Positions 33,104 to 44,176 of a stretch of DNA of 64,000 nucleotides are shown here, piece after piece (position 1 is the first letter of the stretch; the number at the start of each line of letters is the position of its first letter). The stretch spans positions 37,029,554 through 37,093,553 of the forward strand of contig OX485803.1 in NCBI GenBank assembly GCA_950295325.1, read 5' to 3'. Source of the DNA: Polytrichum commune. Its lineage: Eukaryota > Streptophyta > Polytrichopsida > Polytrichales > Polytrichaceae. The notes under the pieces were generated by a model. It was not told where the DNA came from. It saw only the letters and a list, made by a program, of their open reading frames with translations, and did not search any database. A program made the position numbers and the translations under genes.

Positions 33104-33923
33104 CCAATTGCAATTGGACTTGTGTCGACAGTCACAATTACCGGTTTTCCACCGTCGTAGCTCACTTGCTTTAAAACCGGTGGTGACTCTAAAATTTTCT
33201 TTAACTCCTTCATAGCCATATCTTGCTCATGTTGCCAAACAAATTTGTTTCTCTTGCGCAATAACTTGTAAAGAGGCTCGGATACATGAGGAAAATGAGG
33301 GATCCAAATTTTATAGAAGACACATGCTCCAAGAAACCTCCTTACTTCAGTGACACTACTACACGCCTTCATCCTTCCTATTGCATTCACCTTTTCAGGA
33401 TTTGGTTTCCTTCCATAGGTTCCGCATAAGTGCCCAACCACCAAAATCTCACCAACCCCAAACTTGGATTTATCAATGGAGAAGGTCAAATTTACCTCTT
33501 TAAGTTTGCTCAAGATTTTGGCCACATCATTTATATGCTCATTCACAAAAGCTTTGCAACCATCATCGTTGATTGTCAAGTCATTTTTCTTCTCATCACA
33601 TCCTTTAATGGGAATGTCATCCACAAAGGGTATCGTCTTCTCATGTACAAAGTCTCTTAGAATTTGATTCATGGCACTCTGCATATGCGCCACCGAGTTG
33701 GTAGCACCTTGAGGCAACGTACACATGCGTATTAATCCAAGTGGAGTCTTCATGGTTGTCAAGTCTCTGCTCTCAGTTGCTAATTGAAATTGATCATAAC
33801 CAGAATACAAATTTCCAATAGAATAGATTGCATGCCCAGCAAATGCTTCTGCCACTTCATCAACAATTGGACCGGATCCTTTGTTTCTGATTGTGACTTT
33901 GTTGGCAGGTTGTATATCTTGGA
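32953..33923 (-). pseudogene. pol: G3 reverse transcriptase (3' part) and RNase H
   Basis: The G3 segment starts at 33923, the G4 border; codons upstream to 34107 belong to the G4 LTR. It encodes DIQPANKVTIRNKGSGPIVD, YSIGNLYSGYDQFQLA, the active site IPFVDDIPIKGC (VDD), LVVGHLCGTYGRKPNPEKVN, the YKLLRKRNKFVW linker and VIVTVDTSPIAIGWAIGQ of RNase H. Reverse transcriptase copies element RNA into DNA. The N-terminal part lies on the other side of G4 at 40713-40977. Confidence 0.87.
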
Positions 33924-34896
33924 TGTCGCGCACCTCTCCATGAAGAGTGCCCGAAACACCGTGGGCACAAGGGGGACCCCGGAGTGACACCCGGGACTTG
34001 TGGCGCCGTTGGTGAGAGGGCCCAAGTGATCCTAGTGTGGGTGAGGGCCCCGGGCGTTGGGAACGCCTCCCACCCACGAAGATTAGGAGGCACAAGGGTA
34101 AGGCCATGAGTTATGCGTAGCTCATGGCGTGGTGATTCTAGAAAGCTCAAGAACACCTCAATCGGAGGTGTGAGCTAGGAGTTATGGCCATTTGAGTGGG
34201 GCGCTGTCCCAGGACAGCGCCCTGGTACAGCAGTGCCTGGGAGTGATTCCCGGGACTGCCAAGGTTCAAACAGGCATAACTTGGTCAATACTTGCCTGAA
34301 TAGGGCAAGTGAGGAGTCCATCGGCATCTACGTGAAGCGTAGATGAGGATAAAGTGGTTGGTTGTTATGATCAGACATCATACAAGGAAGTTATGATGGT
34401 CTGAAGCTGCTGGGGGGGTTCTAGGCCCAGCAGCTAAAGGAAAATGTCCACTTGGCCCCAACTCTTGGTAGAGAGACAAGAGGTTGGTTGGCGGTGGGGT
34501 AGGGGCCCCGTGTAGAGTCCTAGAGGCTTATATGGGTGAGGTGGTGTGGCCTCACCCACCCGAGGCCGAACGGCACGGCCTCCATGGGCTTTGGCCCATT
34601 GTGAGGCCATAGTTGCCTAGTATGGTTCGGGTTGTTGTAGTGTTGCTCCGGCAATGCGATGATCAACATAGGATTGGACTTCCATGGATGGAAGTCCACA
34701 TCTAGGAATGGGTTACCGATTAAGGGGTGAGTCCCTAAAGCAAAGTAGGAGGGTTGGTTCCCTCCTATGAACTATAAGGTCCGGGGTAGGAGGAGCTAAC
34801 CATTAGCATGGCGGAATGCGAATGGTTAGCGCTCGTAACCTTTGCTAGAATTGAAAATTGGCAAGATTGCTAAGGGGGTTAGCAAGGGTTGCGACA
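33924..34896 (+). repeat. 5' LTR of G4 (973 bp)
   Basis: Begins TGTCGCGCACC and ends GTTGCGACA, with TGTCGC/GCGACA inverted ends. It holds a perfect 11-bp hairpin, GGGCGCTGTCC/GGACAGCGCCC, around 34200-34222. It appears identical to 39735-40707. Confidence 0.93.
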
Positions 34897-34898
34897 CT

Positions 34899-34910
34899 TG
34901 GTATCAGAGC
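34899..34910 (+). promoter_or_regulatory. Primer-binding site of G4, initiator tRNA-Met
   Basis: TGGTATCAGAGC, two bases after the LTR, is the classic plant retrotransposon site complementary to the 3' end of initiator tRNA-Met. Confidence 0.92.
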
Positions 34911-34936
34911 AGGGTTCCAATATTTGAGCTAGCACT

Positions 34937-36212
34937 TTGAGGGAGACATGGCTATCAAACGTGAGGGTTATTATGGTTAGCCCGGGGTTTCCAAAAGGTT
35001 GTGAGGCTCAAATTGGAACAAAGATCATGTGTAAAGGGAATTTGACCATACCATTGGTTCTAATGACAATGGTGGGCATGATGGTGGATTCGGTAAGGAA
35101 ATTGGTGGAGTCCTTTGAAAGGGCTCCCGCACACCTCAAAAAAGCATTTGGGGCCTAGAATACCGAATGCACCCAAAACCTTGGAGGGCATTAATGTTGG
35201 ATTGAAATTCCAATTCGAAATGCTTGGAAGATATTGATGATGTTGGAATGAATTTGGTGGAAATGAGGCGTGCGGGCCTCTTAAGGCGTATATGCGCGAA
35301 TTTCACACCCAAATGAATTGTGCATCTTAGATGAACGAGTTTTCTAAGAAGTACATCGTTTTAGGTGGGGTTTCAAAAGCGGGTGGTGAATACCAAGTTC
35401 AAATTTCCAAAAGTTTATTGAGGTTGTGGCGGGGATCATCAAAATTGCAACGAGCATTAAGGCCGATGACCCCAATAAGAAATTTGGTGGTGCCTTACAA
35501 CAATGGACGTTGAGGGGAGATAGGTACCACGCCAAATAATACTTATGCCGCGGACCGAATATAAGACGATGGCATTGTGGCCAAGGCTAGTAGCCTCAAG
35601 CCGAGGCCAAGTCTTTTGTACTTTGAGGCTCAAATGAATGGGACAAATGTCTCATGGGTTGATAAAGAGGCTACCATTCCTTCTTAAGCCCAAAACTCGC
35701 AAGGGAGTTGGGGCTTGCCGATTGATAGAGCGGGCAAGCCCACCAAGGTGCGGTTTGGAAAGGGCGAACCGCATGAAACAAAGGAGGCCGCGATGCATGT
35801 AACTTTTCAATGTGGGACATTGGATTTTTGTCAAAATTTCACACCATGTGAAATAGATGAAATGCATGTCATTGTGAAGGCTGCCTTCTTTGGAACTCAC
35901 ATGATAGATGTGAGGTGCAAGCCGGTGAGCTTGCGGTGCATTTGTGATGTCTTGATGGCAAAGAATTGCACTACAAATTGACAAGGACTCCTATGGTAGG
36001 AGGAACCAACTCGAATTTGGTCTTAATGGACCAAATGAATAAACGGAAAAACATAATTATAATGGTCGTGGTTCAATTGGAGCAACTCCAAGGAACTCAT
36101 GGGGAGGCTAGGAAAGATAGGCCTCCCCAAAACCACATTGGTGGGATGTTGGTGAGGTACAAGGATGTATTCACCAATGTGTTGTCCAAAATGTTACCGC
36201 CAACGAGTGGAA
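34937..36212 (+). pseudogene. G4 gag/protease remnants
   Basis: Only broken frames occur: 34937-35158 (possible gag start), 35331-35513, 35715-35981 and 35966-36295. The region near 35800-35950 (FHVQ-type protease entry with CKPV and LRCICDVLM) and the MLVRYKDVFTNVLSKMLPP segment near 36150-36205, which normally stands just before reverse transcriptase, set the order. Domain assignment is weak apart from the last piece. Confidence 0.55.
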
Positions 36213-36235
36213 AAAAAAAAAAAAAAAAAAAAAAA
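36213..36235 (+). repeat. A23 homopolymer at a deletion point in G4
   Basis: A run of 23 A residues lies between MLPP (upstream of reverse transcriptase) and LAQREIEFLRYVMTKE, which in related elements follows the polymerase palm. The core with the active site is missing at this spot. Confidence 0.8.
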
Positions 36236-36442
36236 CTTGCTCAACGAGAGATTGAATTCTTGAGGTATGTGATGACAAAGGAAGTTGGTGGATGAACATG
36301 ACAAATGTCAAGGCAATCCAAGAGGAGAATTGGCCCTTGACTCAAGAGAAGGGCTAAGGTCATTTGTTGGCCTAGCCAACTACTACCACCACTTCATTCG
36401 AGGTGTTTCTAAGGTTGCTAGGACCTTAGTCAACTTGTTGGA

Positions 36443-37120
36443 AAAATGGCTATCCCAAGAGTGGGATGAGCCTTGCCACCAAGCCTTTTGGGGAGCTTAA
36501 GACCAAGTTCTCTTCGCCACCCGTGCTCAAGTTCGTGGAGTTTGACAAACCTTTGAGGTGCATACGGGGGCGAGTGACTTTACCATTGGCGGATGTTGAT
36601 CCAAGATGGATGCCCATTGCATATGGGAGCATTAAGCTTAAAGGTTGTCAAACCTTGTGCGACTTGTGAAAGAAATGGCTATCTTAAGAGTGGGATGAGC
36701 CTTGCCCCCAAAGTCTTTGGGGAGCTTAATACAAAGTTGTCTTTGCCACCCGTGTTCAAGTTCGCGGAGTTTGACAAACCTTTTGAGGTGAATACGGGGT
36801 GGCGAGTGACTTTGCCATTGGCGGATGGTTAATGTAAGATGGATGGCCATTGCATATGAGAGCGTTAAGCTTGATGGTTATCCGACCTTATCCGACTTGT
36901 GGAAGAAATGACTATCCCAAGAGTGGGATGAGCCTTGCCACCAAGTCTTTAGGGAGCTTGAGAGCAAGTGTTCTTAGACGCCCGTGCTCAAGTTCGCGGA
37001 GCTTGACAAACCTTTTGAGGTGCATACGGGGTTGATTAACTTTGCCAATGGCGGATTGTTGATGTAAGATGGATGGCCATTGCATATGGGAGCATGAAGC
37101 TCGATGGTTGTCAAAGAAGA
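36443..37120 (+). repeat. Triplicated ~230-bp RNase H segment in G4
   Basis: Three tandem units begin near 36443, 36672 and 36905 (periods about 229 and 233 bp). Each carries AGAGTGGGATGAGCCTTGCC, then GACAAACCTTT and CATTGCATATG. The protein core is WDEPCHQAFxEL, then LKFxEFDKPFEVHTG, the start of gypsy RNase H. Each unit has its own frameshifts, so they diverged after or during duplication. Confidence 0.87.
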
Positions 37121-37407
37121 CAACCAACTCATGACAAAGAACTTCTTTGTCGTAGTGCATTGCTTGAAGATGTGGCGACACTATTTGGGGTCGCACAAAG
37201 CAAAGGTCTACATGGACAATGTGTCCTAAAAGAATTTTGACATTCAAGCGCAAGTAAGCGCCAAGTCATTGCGTTGGCATGATAGTTTGGCGCTTATGAA
37301 GGTGGATTTGATCCACAAACCGGACCGTGGAAATGTGGTGCCGGATGCGCGAAGTAGACCGGATGAGTTCCAAGCAATGAGAACCATCCAAACCTTGTGG
37401 CTAATGT

Positions 37408-38491
37408 GTGCCGGCGAAGGAAACTTGTGATGCAAGATACGGGAGGGGTAAATTAACTACCCCAAAAGCACAAAAACTTTTAGGTGAACTTCGCAAGAGC
37501 AAGGTGCTCAAAGAGGTTAAGTTGGTGGACGGATTGTTCAAGTGCAAGCAAAGTTGGGTGTATGTGCCACAAGGCAAGTTGAGGCTATCGGTTTTGAAGG
37601 AGGAATTTGATAGTCCTATTGCCGGCCTTAGAGGAGAAAGAAAAAACCGCCATAGAATGGTGTCATGGAGGTACCATTGGAGGTGCATAAAGGAAGATAT
37701 AGCCCACTTTGTGAAGGCTTGAATCAAAGTGCAAAGTGAACCGAGCCTCTTATCAAAAGCAAGGCGGTTTCTTGCAACCGTTGCCTATCCCGTCGGCGCC
37801 ATGGCATGGTATGTGCATGGACTTGATCACAAGTTTGCCGGAGTCACATGGGTATGATGCCATCTTGTTGATGGTAGAGTGGTTTGCCAAGTTGGCACAC
37901 ATGGTGCCGATTGTGGGAACCGCCACCGCGTTGGAGACCGCATAGCCTTTTCTCAAAGGATGGTTGAGGCACCACGGGTTGCCAAGAGTGATTGTGTGGG
38001 ATCAAGATCCAAAGTTCACAAGTGCATTTTCAATGCATTTCTCTAAAGAGGTTGTATTGAAACTAAGGTTTAGCACGGCCGTGTATTCCCAAATGGATGG
38101 GAAAACAAAGCATGTGAATGGAGACTTGAAGCAATACTTGAGGAACTTGGTGGGGGCGGACCAAGGAGATTGGGCGGACTATGTGGGTCGAGCGGAGTGT
38201 AATTGCAATGTAGCCACGCACTTGGCTACCAAGGGGTGGTCTTTGGTGGTGGCTTATGGAGTGGATGCGCTCCAACCTATTAACCTAGCTCTCGAGGGGG
38301 CACATTCAACACTAGAGTTTAACCAAGATGGTGAGGACTTGGCCAAGGATGGTAAACAAGTCTTGGAGATGACCAAGTTGTTGGTGGAGAAAGCCCGAAG
38401 GTGCTACGGAGTGCTAGTAAATGCCGGAAGACGCGAAGTGGAGAATGAGGTGGGCCAAAAGGTGTTGTTGAATGTGAACAACTTCACTTAG
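37408..38491 (+). pseudogene. G4 integrase remnants
   Basis: Three frames (37408-37722, 37736-37945, 37964-38491) cover integrase in order. The zinc region has decayed. The core begins PIPSAPWHGMCMDLITSLPE (first Asp), then VIVWDQDPKFTSAF (second Asp). The usual QTERVN is KTKHVN, so the catalytic Glu is Lys (codon 38108-38110). With the missing reverse transcriptase this rules out self-mobility. Confidence 0.8.
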
Positions 38492-38499
38492 CCGGAAGG

Positions 38500-38923
38500 C
38501 CTCGCTCCAAAAGTTCATGTCCAAAATTGGAGCTTCGTTTTCCATTGTGGAACAAGTGTTCAAGGACATGTATAAGTTGGAATTACCGCCCAAGATCAAA
38601 GTGCATCCGACATTTCATGTCTCATTACGAAAGTCATTTTAGGACGACACCTTGTGGCCCGATCACAAGCAAGTGATTAGGCCACGTCCCGACCTTGTGG
38701 AGGTCATTTGGAACATGAGGTAAGAGGGCATCCTCAAGTGTAGGAAGCCCAAGTGAAAATGAAAGAAAATGTACAAAGGAGTACTTGGTGAAATGGTGAG
38801 GATACCATGAGAAAGAAGCCGTTTGGGTAGTGGCAAGAGACATGATGAACGCCAAGGAATTGGTAAAGCACTTTGAAGAAACTAAGGCTAGACATTCCAA
38901 TAAAATGAAGCGTAGGCATTGAT
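38500..38923 (+). pseudogene. G4 chromodomain-like tail
   Basis: After an interrupted PPKIKVHPTFHVSLRKSF, the conserved linker after gypsy integrase, the sequence continues with a degraded chromodomain: VWVVARDMMNAKELVKHFEE resembles the WE...L.NA.ELI..F end of plant chromovirus integrases. Stops occur near 38640, 38720 and 38755. Confidence 0.6.
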
Positions 38924-39721
38924 GAGGACATCAATCTCCTTTAGTGGGGGAGAGACGCTAGTAGCACACTTAGCTTCGAGGCTAATTGCTCCACAACATG
39001 AACTTGTTCTTTGGCTTGAGGGAATAAAGTCCAAACTTTAGTGGTGCAAAGAGAAAAGTATGAGATGAGGTCCTAGTCTTGTACTTGTGCTTGGTTAATG
39101 GAAGAGGGGGAATAGATATGCCAAACTAGGTTGGGTAAGCCGAGTAATTGGGGGCCATGGCTTGGAGGGGTCTTGGATAAAACCAAGAAACTTCTTCGTT
39201 ATGGGCTTGTCCGGGCGGGGGCAAGGTGATGGCGCGTGCTCATAAAAGTGCTACCCGCGAGCTAACGAGAGTTGGCGCATGGGAGTCATGAACCCATGTC
39301 TCGAAAGAGCAAAGTGGGAACCGAGTCGGGCGGGACTTGGCATCACCCCCGTGCGATCGAGGCGTGGCTTAACAATGGAAAGCCATCTCGGAGTTGCAAC
39401 CGAGACAACTTAGTGGAAGCGTTGAGGTCTCGCCTAGATGTGTCACGTTAGGCTAGTGGAGCCTAACGGGGGAGGCCCCAAAGGAGGGGCAACCCAAGTG
39501 AGTCCCAAAGTAGGTGGGTCTAGTATAGGTTAGGTCCTTGGAGGAGTTCCAAGGTCGCTAACGGAACACCTAGTAACGACACCTTTGGGACTATGCCAAA
39601 TTTGAAGATGCATTGTGGGGGTCGCGCCCTAAGATAAACACAATGCGGCACCATAGAGGATGGCAACTTGAGAATTGGTGTGCCGACTACGAGTATAGTC
39701 GATGAGGGCATCGACTCCGTT

Positions 39722-39734
39722 TGGTGGGGGTGAG
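39722..39734 (+). promoter_or_regulatory. Polypurine tract of G4
   Basis: TGGTGGGGGTGAG directly precedes the 3' LTR. It is purine-rich with one T near its end, suitable as a plus-strand primer. Confidence 0.65.
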
Positions 39735-40707
39735 TGTCGCGCACCTCTCCATGAAGAGTGCCCGAAACACCGTGGGCACAAGGGGGACCCCGGAGTGACA
39801 CCCGGGACTTGTGGCGCCGTTGGTGAGAGGGCCCAAGTGATCCTAGTGTGGGTGAGGGCCCCGGGCGTTGGGAACGCCTCCCACCCACGAAGATTAGGAG
39901 GCACAAGGGTAAGGCCATGAGTTATGCGTAGCTCATGGCGTGGTGATTCTAGAAAGCTCAAGAACACCTCAATCGGAGGTGTGAGCTAGGAGTTATGGCC
40001 ATTTGAGTGGGGCGCTGTCCCAGGACAGCGCCCTGGTACAGCAGTGCCTGGGAGTGATTCCCGGGACTGCCAAGGTTCAAACAGGCATAACTTGGTCAAT
40101 ACTTGCCTGAATAGGGCAAGTGAGGAGTCCATCGGCATCTACGTGAAGCGTAGATGAGGATAAAGTGGTTGGTTGTTATGATCAGACATCATACAAGGAA
40201 GTTATGATGGTCTGAAGCTGCTGGGGGGGTTCTAGGCCCAGCAGCTAAAGGAAAATGTCCACTTGGCCCCAACTCTTGGTAGAGAGACAAGAGGTTGGTT
40301 GGCGGTGGGGTAGGGGCCCCGTGTAGAGTCCTAGAGGCTTATATGGGTGAGGTGGTGTGGCCTCACCCACCCGAGGCCGAACGGCACGGCCTCCATGGGC
40401 TTTGGCCCATTGTGAGGCCATAGTTGCCTAGTATGGTTCGGGTTGTTGTAGTGTTGCTCCGGCAATGCGATGATCAACATAGGATTGGACTTCCATGGAT
40501 GGAAGTCCACATCTAGGAATGGGTTACCGATTAAGGGGTGAGTCCCTAAAGCAAAGTAGGAGGGTTGGTTCCCTCCTATGAACTATAAGGTCCGGGGTAG
40601 GAGGAGCTAACCATTAGCATGGCGGAATGCGAATGGTTAGCGCTCGTAACCTTTGCTAGAATTGAAAATTGGCAAGATTGCTAAGGGGGTTAGCAAGGGT
40701 TGCGACA
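39735..40707 (+). repeat. 3' LTR of G4 (973 bp)
   Basis: Same length as, and apparently the same sequence as, 33924-34896. It is followed by CTGGA and then the G3 reverse transcriptase N-terminal part. Confidence 0.93.
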
Positions 40708-40712
40708 CTGGA

Positions 40713-40977
40713 TGAACTTTAGTGCTCATAACTTCTTCGGCACTGTAAACCAACGGTTTGAATATGGAACCATTGAAGGCTCAAATATGCCCATGCGTAT
40801 CTTTTCTTTGAGTAACTCTACAAGCTTTGGAAGTAGAGTCCTAGGTACAGGTATAGGCTTCAAATCCCATGGTACATGTGATACCATAAAAATTACCATT
40901 TGTGCTACAACACTTGGTTGCACACATCCAATCTCATATGGCGAAGAAGAAAAAGCCTTTCCATGCATAGAAAGCAT
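40713..40977 (-). pseudogene. G3 reverse transcriptase, N-terminal part
   Basis: The minus-strand frame reads MLSMHGKAFSSSPYEIGCVQ, VPWDLKPIPVPRTLLPKLVE and GIFEPSMVPYSNRWFTVPKK, the entry and finger motifs of a gypsy reverse transcriptase. It stops at the G4 insertion and resumes at 33923. A TAA at 40981-40983 separates it from the frame upstream, with which it is in phase. Confidence 0.85.
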
Positions 40978-40980
40978 GTC

Positions 40981-41598
40981 TTAAAATTTCTTCTTCTCCG
41001 GCTCAGTCAAAAAATCATCTCCTCCAATCTTTAATCTTGCCAAAGTTTCTTCAGTAAACTTGTGCCCAATCTTTCTCGTTTCTCTCAAACTTGGCTCATT
41101 CTCAGCTTGTTTGATATGCTCCTTAGTGTCAAAAGGTAACTGAGTTGCAACTGGCTTCACCTTCTTAGCAACAGTCTTGTATTTTGTATGTACTACTGCC
41201 TCCGGTCTCACCCCATTGGTTTTGAAGTCACCAAACATCGTTATTATTTGAGAAATCTCCTGATACAGTTGACTTGAATGAATGCTAACAAAACAGTCAA
41301 CCGTCCTAATGACATCTTTCTCCTTAGCTAAGTCTTGTAAGAGATACACGATATCATTTGGCAATCCATTTTCCTCATAAATTCCAGAGATACCCTCATC
41401 TGGCAAGAGAACCTTCATTCTTTTGAATTTTTTCTCCATTTTTTTTGCAAATCTTTTATGTACTAGATCCAAGTCTTTGAGACTTGTAAAGCTTACAAAC
41501 CCACACTCCGTCACACCTAAAAGTCCACTCCTAAGATCGGTATTTACATTGGGGAATTTAGTAGCATGAATTTCCATAGCACCCGGGGCTCCCCTCAT
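40981..41598 (-). pseudogene. G3 protease/reverse transcriptase linker
   Basis: A 205-codon frame reading CGFVSFTSLKDLDLVHKRFA, VLLPDEGISGIYEENGLPND and EETLARLKIGGDDFLTEPEK. It is the spacer between protease and reverse transcriptase in this family and ends at an in-frame TAA. It is in a different frame from the gag-protease part, implying a frameshift near 41600-41615. Confidence 0.7.
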
Positions 41599-41612
41599 TC
41601 CACGTGTGCTCT

Positions 41613-44123
41613 CTAGAAATCCTGAAAGTTTGGAGAAGTCGGTAGCAGATTCTTCCTTAGTTGGAGCCGGTGTCTCTCGTTGTCAGGCTTCACTGTCAAG
41701 AATTGCACTGACTTTCTTCCGTCCACACTCCGAATTCGGGCATAATGAGAACCATCATCCAACACCTTGGTTTCCATTCGTGAAGCGGTGATAAATGGTT
41801 GGCCTAAGAGTACCGGATATGCACTGAGATTTTGAACAAAAAAATTTTGTTCAACCTCTACATCTCCTATCTTCGTAGGAATTGCAGGACAAACTCCATA
41901 CAATCGAGTCCTCCCAGTGTTGGCTGCTTTCATGATCCAACCATGGTCCGTATCGATTGGCCATTTGCCTTTCTCATAAACATCCCGAGACATAATATTG
42001 ATCTCAGAACCATGATCAACAAGGGCTAGAATGGAATCATTTAACCCTCCAAGTTTCGGCTTTGTCTCAGTGGTGGCCCTAGCCCAAAATAATTGATCAA
42101 ATTCTGTTTTTTCTTCACCTCTTTTCACAAAAGATTGATCAGAAACATATTCAAAAGTTTGTACCTCAACCTTTGGAGTTTCTTCATTCGATACTTCAAC
42201 CTTCACTCCGTGGGTATTTGCTTCAACATTCTTTTGATTTATTGAAAATGTAGTCTTCACCTCTTCTTGACTCTTCTCCAAAGCTTCATCATCCTCAACT
42301 ACTAGATCACTCATCATAGCAAATACCTCACCAATCTCCATCTCTTCATCCTCGGTCATGTGGGTGTCTAAAGCATTCACCATTACAGCCTCAGCTGTCA
42401 TCTGTCTCTTCCTCTTGATGATGTCTATGATTAGCTCATGGAAATCTTTCTTGGCTATGCCTAGAGCCTCCCTCAAGGTGAATTCAATCTTAGCATCCAA
42501 GATCCTTTCCTCCAATACTCCCTTCATATCAATGGAAGTCTCAATGTCTGGTTGGAGTTTATAAGCAAGTGTCTTTGCTTTGGTCTTGCTTATATCCTCC
42601 TTTTCCTTGCCTTTCTTGCTACCACTAGATTGCCCCAAATCTTTATGAGGAACTGGTCCATCTTCAGGACGCGCAACATCCGGGCTTGTTGACTTTGACC
42701 TCGTCGGAATTTTTCTCCTCATCTCCTTTGCAAGATCATTGTTCACTGGAGGTCTTCTCTTAGCTATTGGCTCCACTTCATCTTCAATATCAAACCGTAC
42801 TCGTTTTTCTTCCACTGAAGCATCATGCAAATCATCATGGTAATTTTCTTCATTCAAAAAGACATGAATGCTATTTGCATCAACTGGATCTTCCCATCCA
42901 GTTGCTCTCCTAATCGCTTGAGTCCCCCTCTTCATTTGCACATGTAATTGAGCAGATGAAACACCAACTGAGTGTTGTTCCACTTGAACATGATATGTAT
43001 CAGCTCCATGCACTTGCACACGGTTGGTCCTTGTCATCTTCTCTTCCATTAATTTCTTCATTCCTCCTCTCCCAAAGTTGGTTCTCAACGGAGAGTTCGT
43101 AGCTGCATCATGAATCTTCCCATCTTTGTAGATGACAAGATCATTCTTAAGAGCTTCTTCATAGGACTCACATCCTCTCAAAGTATGTTTAGTCTCTTCA
43201 TCACACCAAACACACCTCCTAGCATATTTTCTTCCTTCTTCCGATCGTTGAGAAGAAGAAGCCCCTCTAGCCTTCTTAAGCTCACCAAACTCAACTCTGA
43301 GTTCTTGAAATCCCTTGATAAGGTCTTCAAGGGTATTTCCTTCACTTGGCTTTGTAGCTCTGAAGATGGATCCTGGAGCTATGGAAGGTGTTGAATCAAC
43401 CGACAGCCTGGGAGCCCTTGGAGTCTGAATAGGCTCCACATCAATTCTTGCTCCAATACCCCTTGACCTTACACGTCGTTGTTCGGCCAAGAGAGTAATT
43501 GTCTCCTCTACCCTCCTCCAATCGTTGGTGAAACCACCTTCTGTCGTGCGATCTCCAAGAAGTAGGAGAAGCCTATCTTCAAGTCCTTCGTCAATAGCTT
43601 GAAGAAATAACTCTGCCTTCCTAGTCTCTAGGAGATGTCTCTCTGCCAAAGGTAATTGGCTAAACTTCTTCTCAAAATCTTTCAGCAGCTCATTTGGGCT
43701 CATGTTGTCTCCAGGTCGCCGCTCCACCCACTCAAAAAAAGATCTCTTAGTCATTTTTTCTGAGTCTTCTTCAAAGTATTCTCGAAGAAGCTCAGCAAAC
43801 TCACTCCATGATTGTGACCGCTCACAAATCTCTTGCACACGTTCACGAATGTCAGGGACAACCGCCATGTCAAACGTCTCAGACATGCGGTCCTCTCCAA
43901 TCTGGTGTACTTCCATCTCACAAATGTATACCCGCAAGAACTTGGAAATATTCTTGCCATCAAATCTTCCAACATTACTTACAACCAATTTGAGAGCCTT
44001 CGTGGCCCCTTGTCCACCTTGATTGGCTCGATGTTGCTCCATAAACAAGGCTAACGCCCCGAGAATGTCCTCCATGGGAACTTGGGCTCCACCGGCACCA
44101 GCTGTCCCTCCGGAATCTCCCAT
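41613..44123 (-). CDS. gag: G3 gag-protease
   Basis: The start chosen is MGDSGGTAGAGGAQVP at 44123, just inside the PBS; a longer frame begins in the LTR at 44261 but is unlikely to be used. Gag features: FDGKNISKFLRVYICEMEV, SWSEFAELLREYFEED and KDFEKKFSQLPLAERHLLE. A knuckle CVWCDEETKHTLRGC is CX2CX5HX4C rather than the usual CX2CX4HX4C. A charged linker precedes an aspartic protease with ALVDHGSEINIMS as active site (D-H-G) and YPVLLGQPFITASRM. The frame is unbroken for about 836 codons. It likely continues into pol by frameshift or, in an intact copy, directly. Confidence 0.85.
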   Translation of the reverse strand: MGDSGGTAGAGGAQVPMEDILGALALFMEQHRANQGGQGATKALKLVVSNVGRFDGKNISKFLRVYICEMEVHQIGEDRMSETFDMAVVPDIRERVQEICERSQSWSEFAELLREYFEEDSEKMTKRSFFEWVERRPGDNMSPNELLKDFEKKFSQLPLAERHLLETRKAELFLQAIDEGLEDRLLLLLGDRTTEGGFTNDWRRVEETITLLAEQRRVRSRGIGARIDVEPIQTPRAPRLSVDSTPSIAPGSIFRATKPSEGNTLEDLIKGFQELRVEFGELKKARGASSSQRSEEGRKYARRCVWCDEETKHTLRGCESYEEALKNDLVIYKDGKIHDAATNSPLRTNFGRGGMKKLMEEKMTRTNRVQVHGADTYHVQVEQHSVGVSSAQLHVQMKRGTQAIRRATGWEDPVDANSIHVFLNEENYHDDLHDASVEEKRVRFDIEDEVEPIAKRRPPVNNDLAKEMRRKIPTRSKSTSPDVARPEDGPVPHKDLGQSSGSKKGKEKEDISKTKAKTLAYKLQPDIETSIDMKGVLEERILDAKIEFTLREALGIAKKDFHELIIDIIKRKRQMTAEAVMVNALDTHMTEDEEMEIGEVFAMMSDLVVEDDEALEKSQEEVKTTFSINQKNVEANTHGVKVEVSNEETPKVEVQTFEYVSDQSFVKRGEEKTEFDQLFWARATTETKPKLGGLNDSILALVDHGSEINIMSRDVYEKGKWPIDTDHGWIMKAANTGRTRLYGVCPAIPTKIGDVEVEQNFFVQNLSAYPVLLGQPFITASRMETKVLDDGSHYARIRSVDGRKSVQFLTVKPDNERHRLQLRKNLLPTSPNFQDF

Positions 44124-44155
44124 CGCGACACTCAAATCCAGTTGCCCCAAAGCAC

Positions 44156-44173
44156 CTCTCAGTGGAAGCACCA
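44156..44173 (-). promoter_or_regulatory. Primer-binding site of G3, tRNA-Thr-like
   Basis: The minus strand reads TGGTGCTTCCACTGAGAG three bases after the LTR. The complementary tRNA would end GGAAGCA-CCA, which fits plant tRNA-Thr species with a GCTTCC acceptor. The assignment is from memory. Confidence 0.6.
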
Positions 44174-44176
44174 AAA

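Larger units (their letters stand above)
33924..40707 (+). mobile_element. Chromovirus-like Ty3/gypsy element G4, nested in G3
   Basis: A plus-strand element with two 973-bp LTRs (33924-34896, 39735-40707) in which I saw no difference. It has the canonical TGGTATCAGAGC primer site and a purine-rich tract. Flanks are TTGGA (33919-33923) and CTGGA (40708-40712), a 5-bp duplication with one change. The 4.8-kb interior is a ruin: pieces of gag-like sequence, RNase H, integrase and chromodomain with many stops, and no reverse transcriptase core. It must be non-autonomous. Confidence 0.92.

Noticed and set aside
33924-34107. Apparent N-terminus of the G3 reverse transcriptase frame
   Set aside because: These codons come from the inserted G4 LTR; the same peptide appears at the other G4 LTR.
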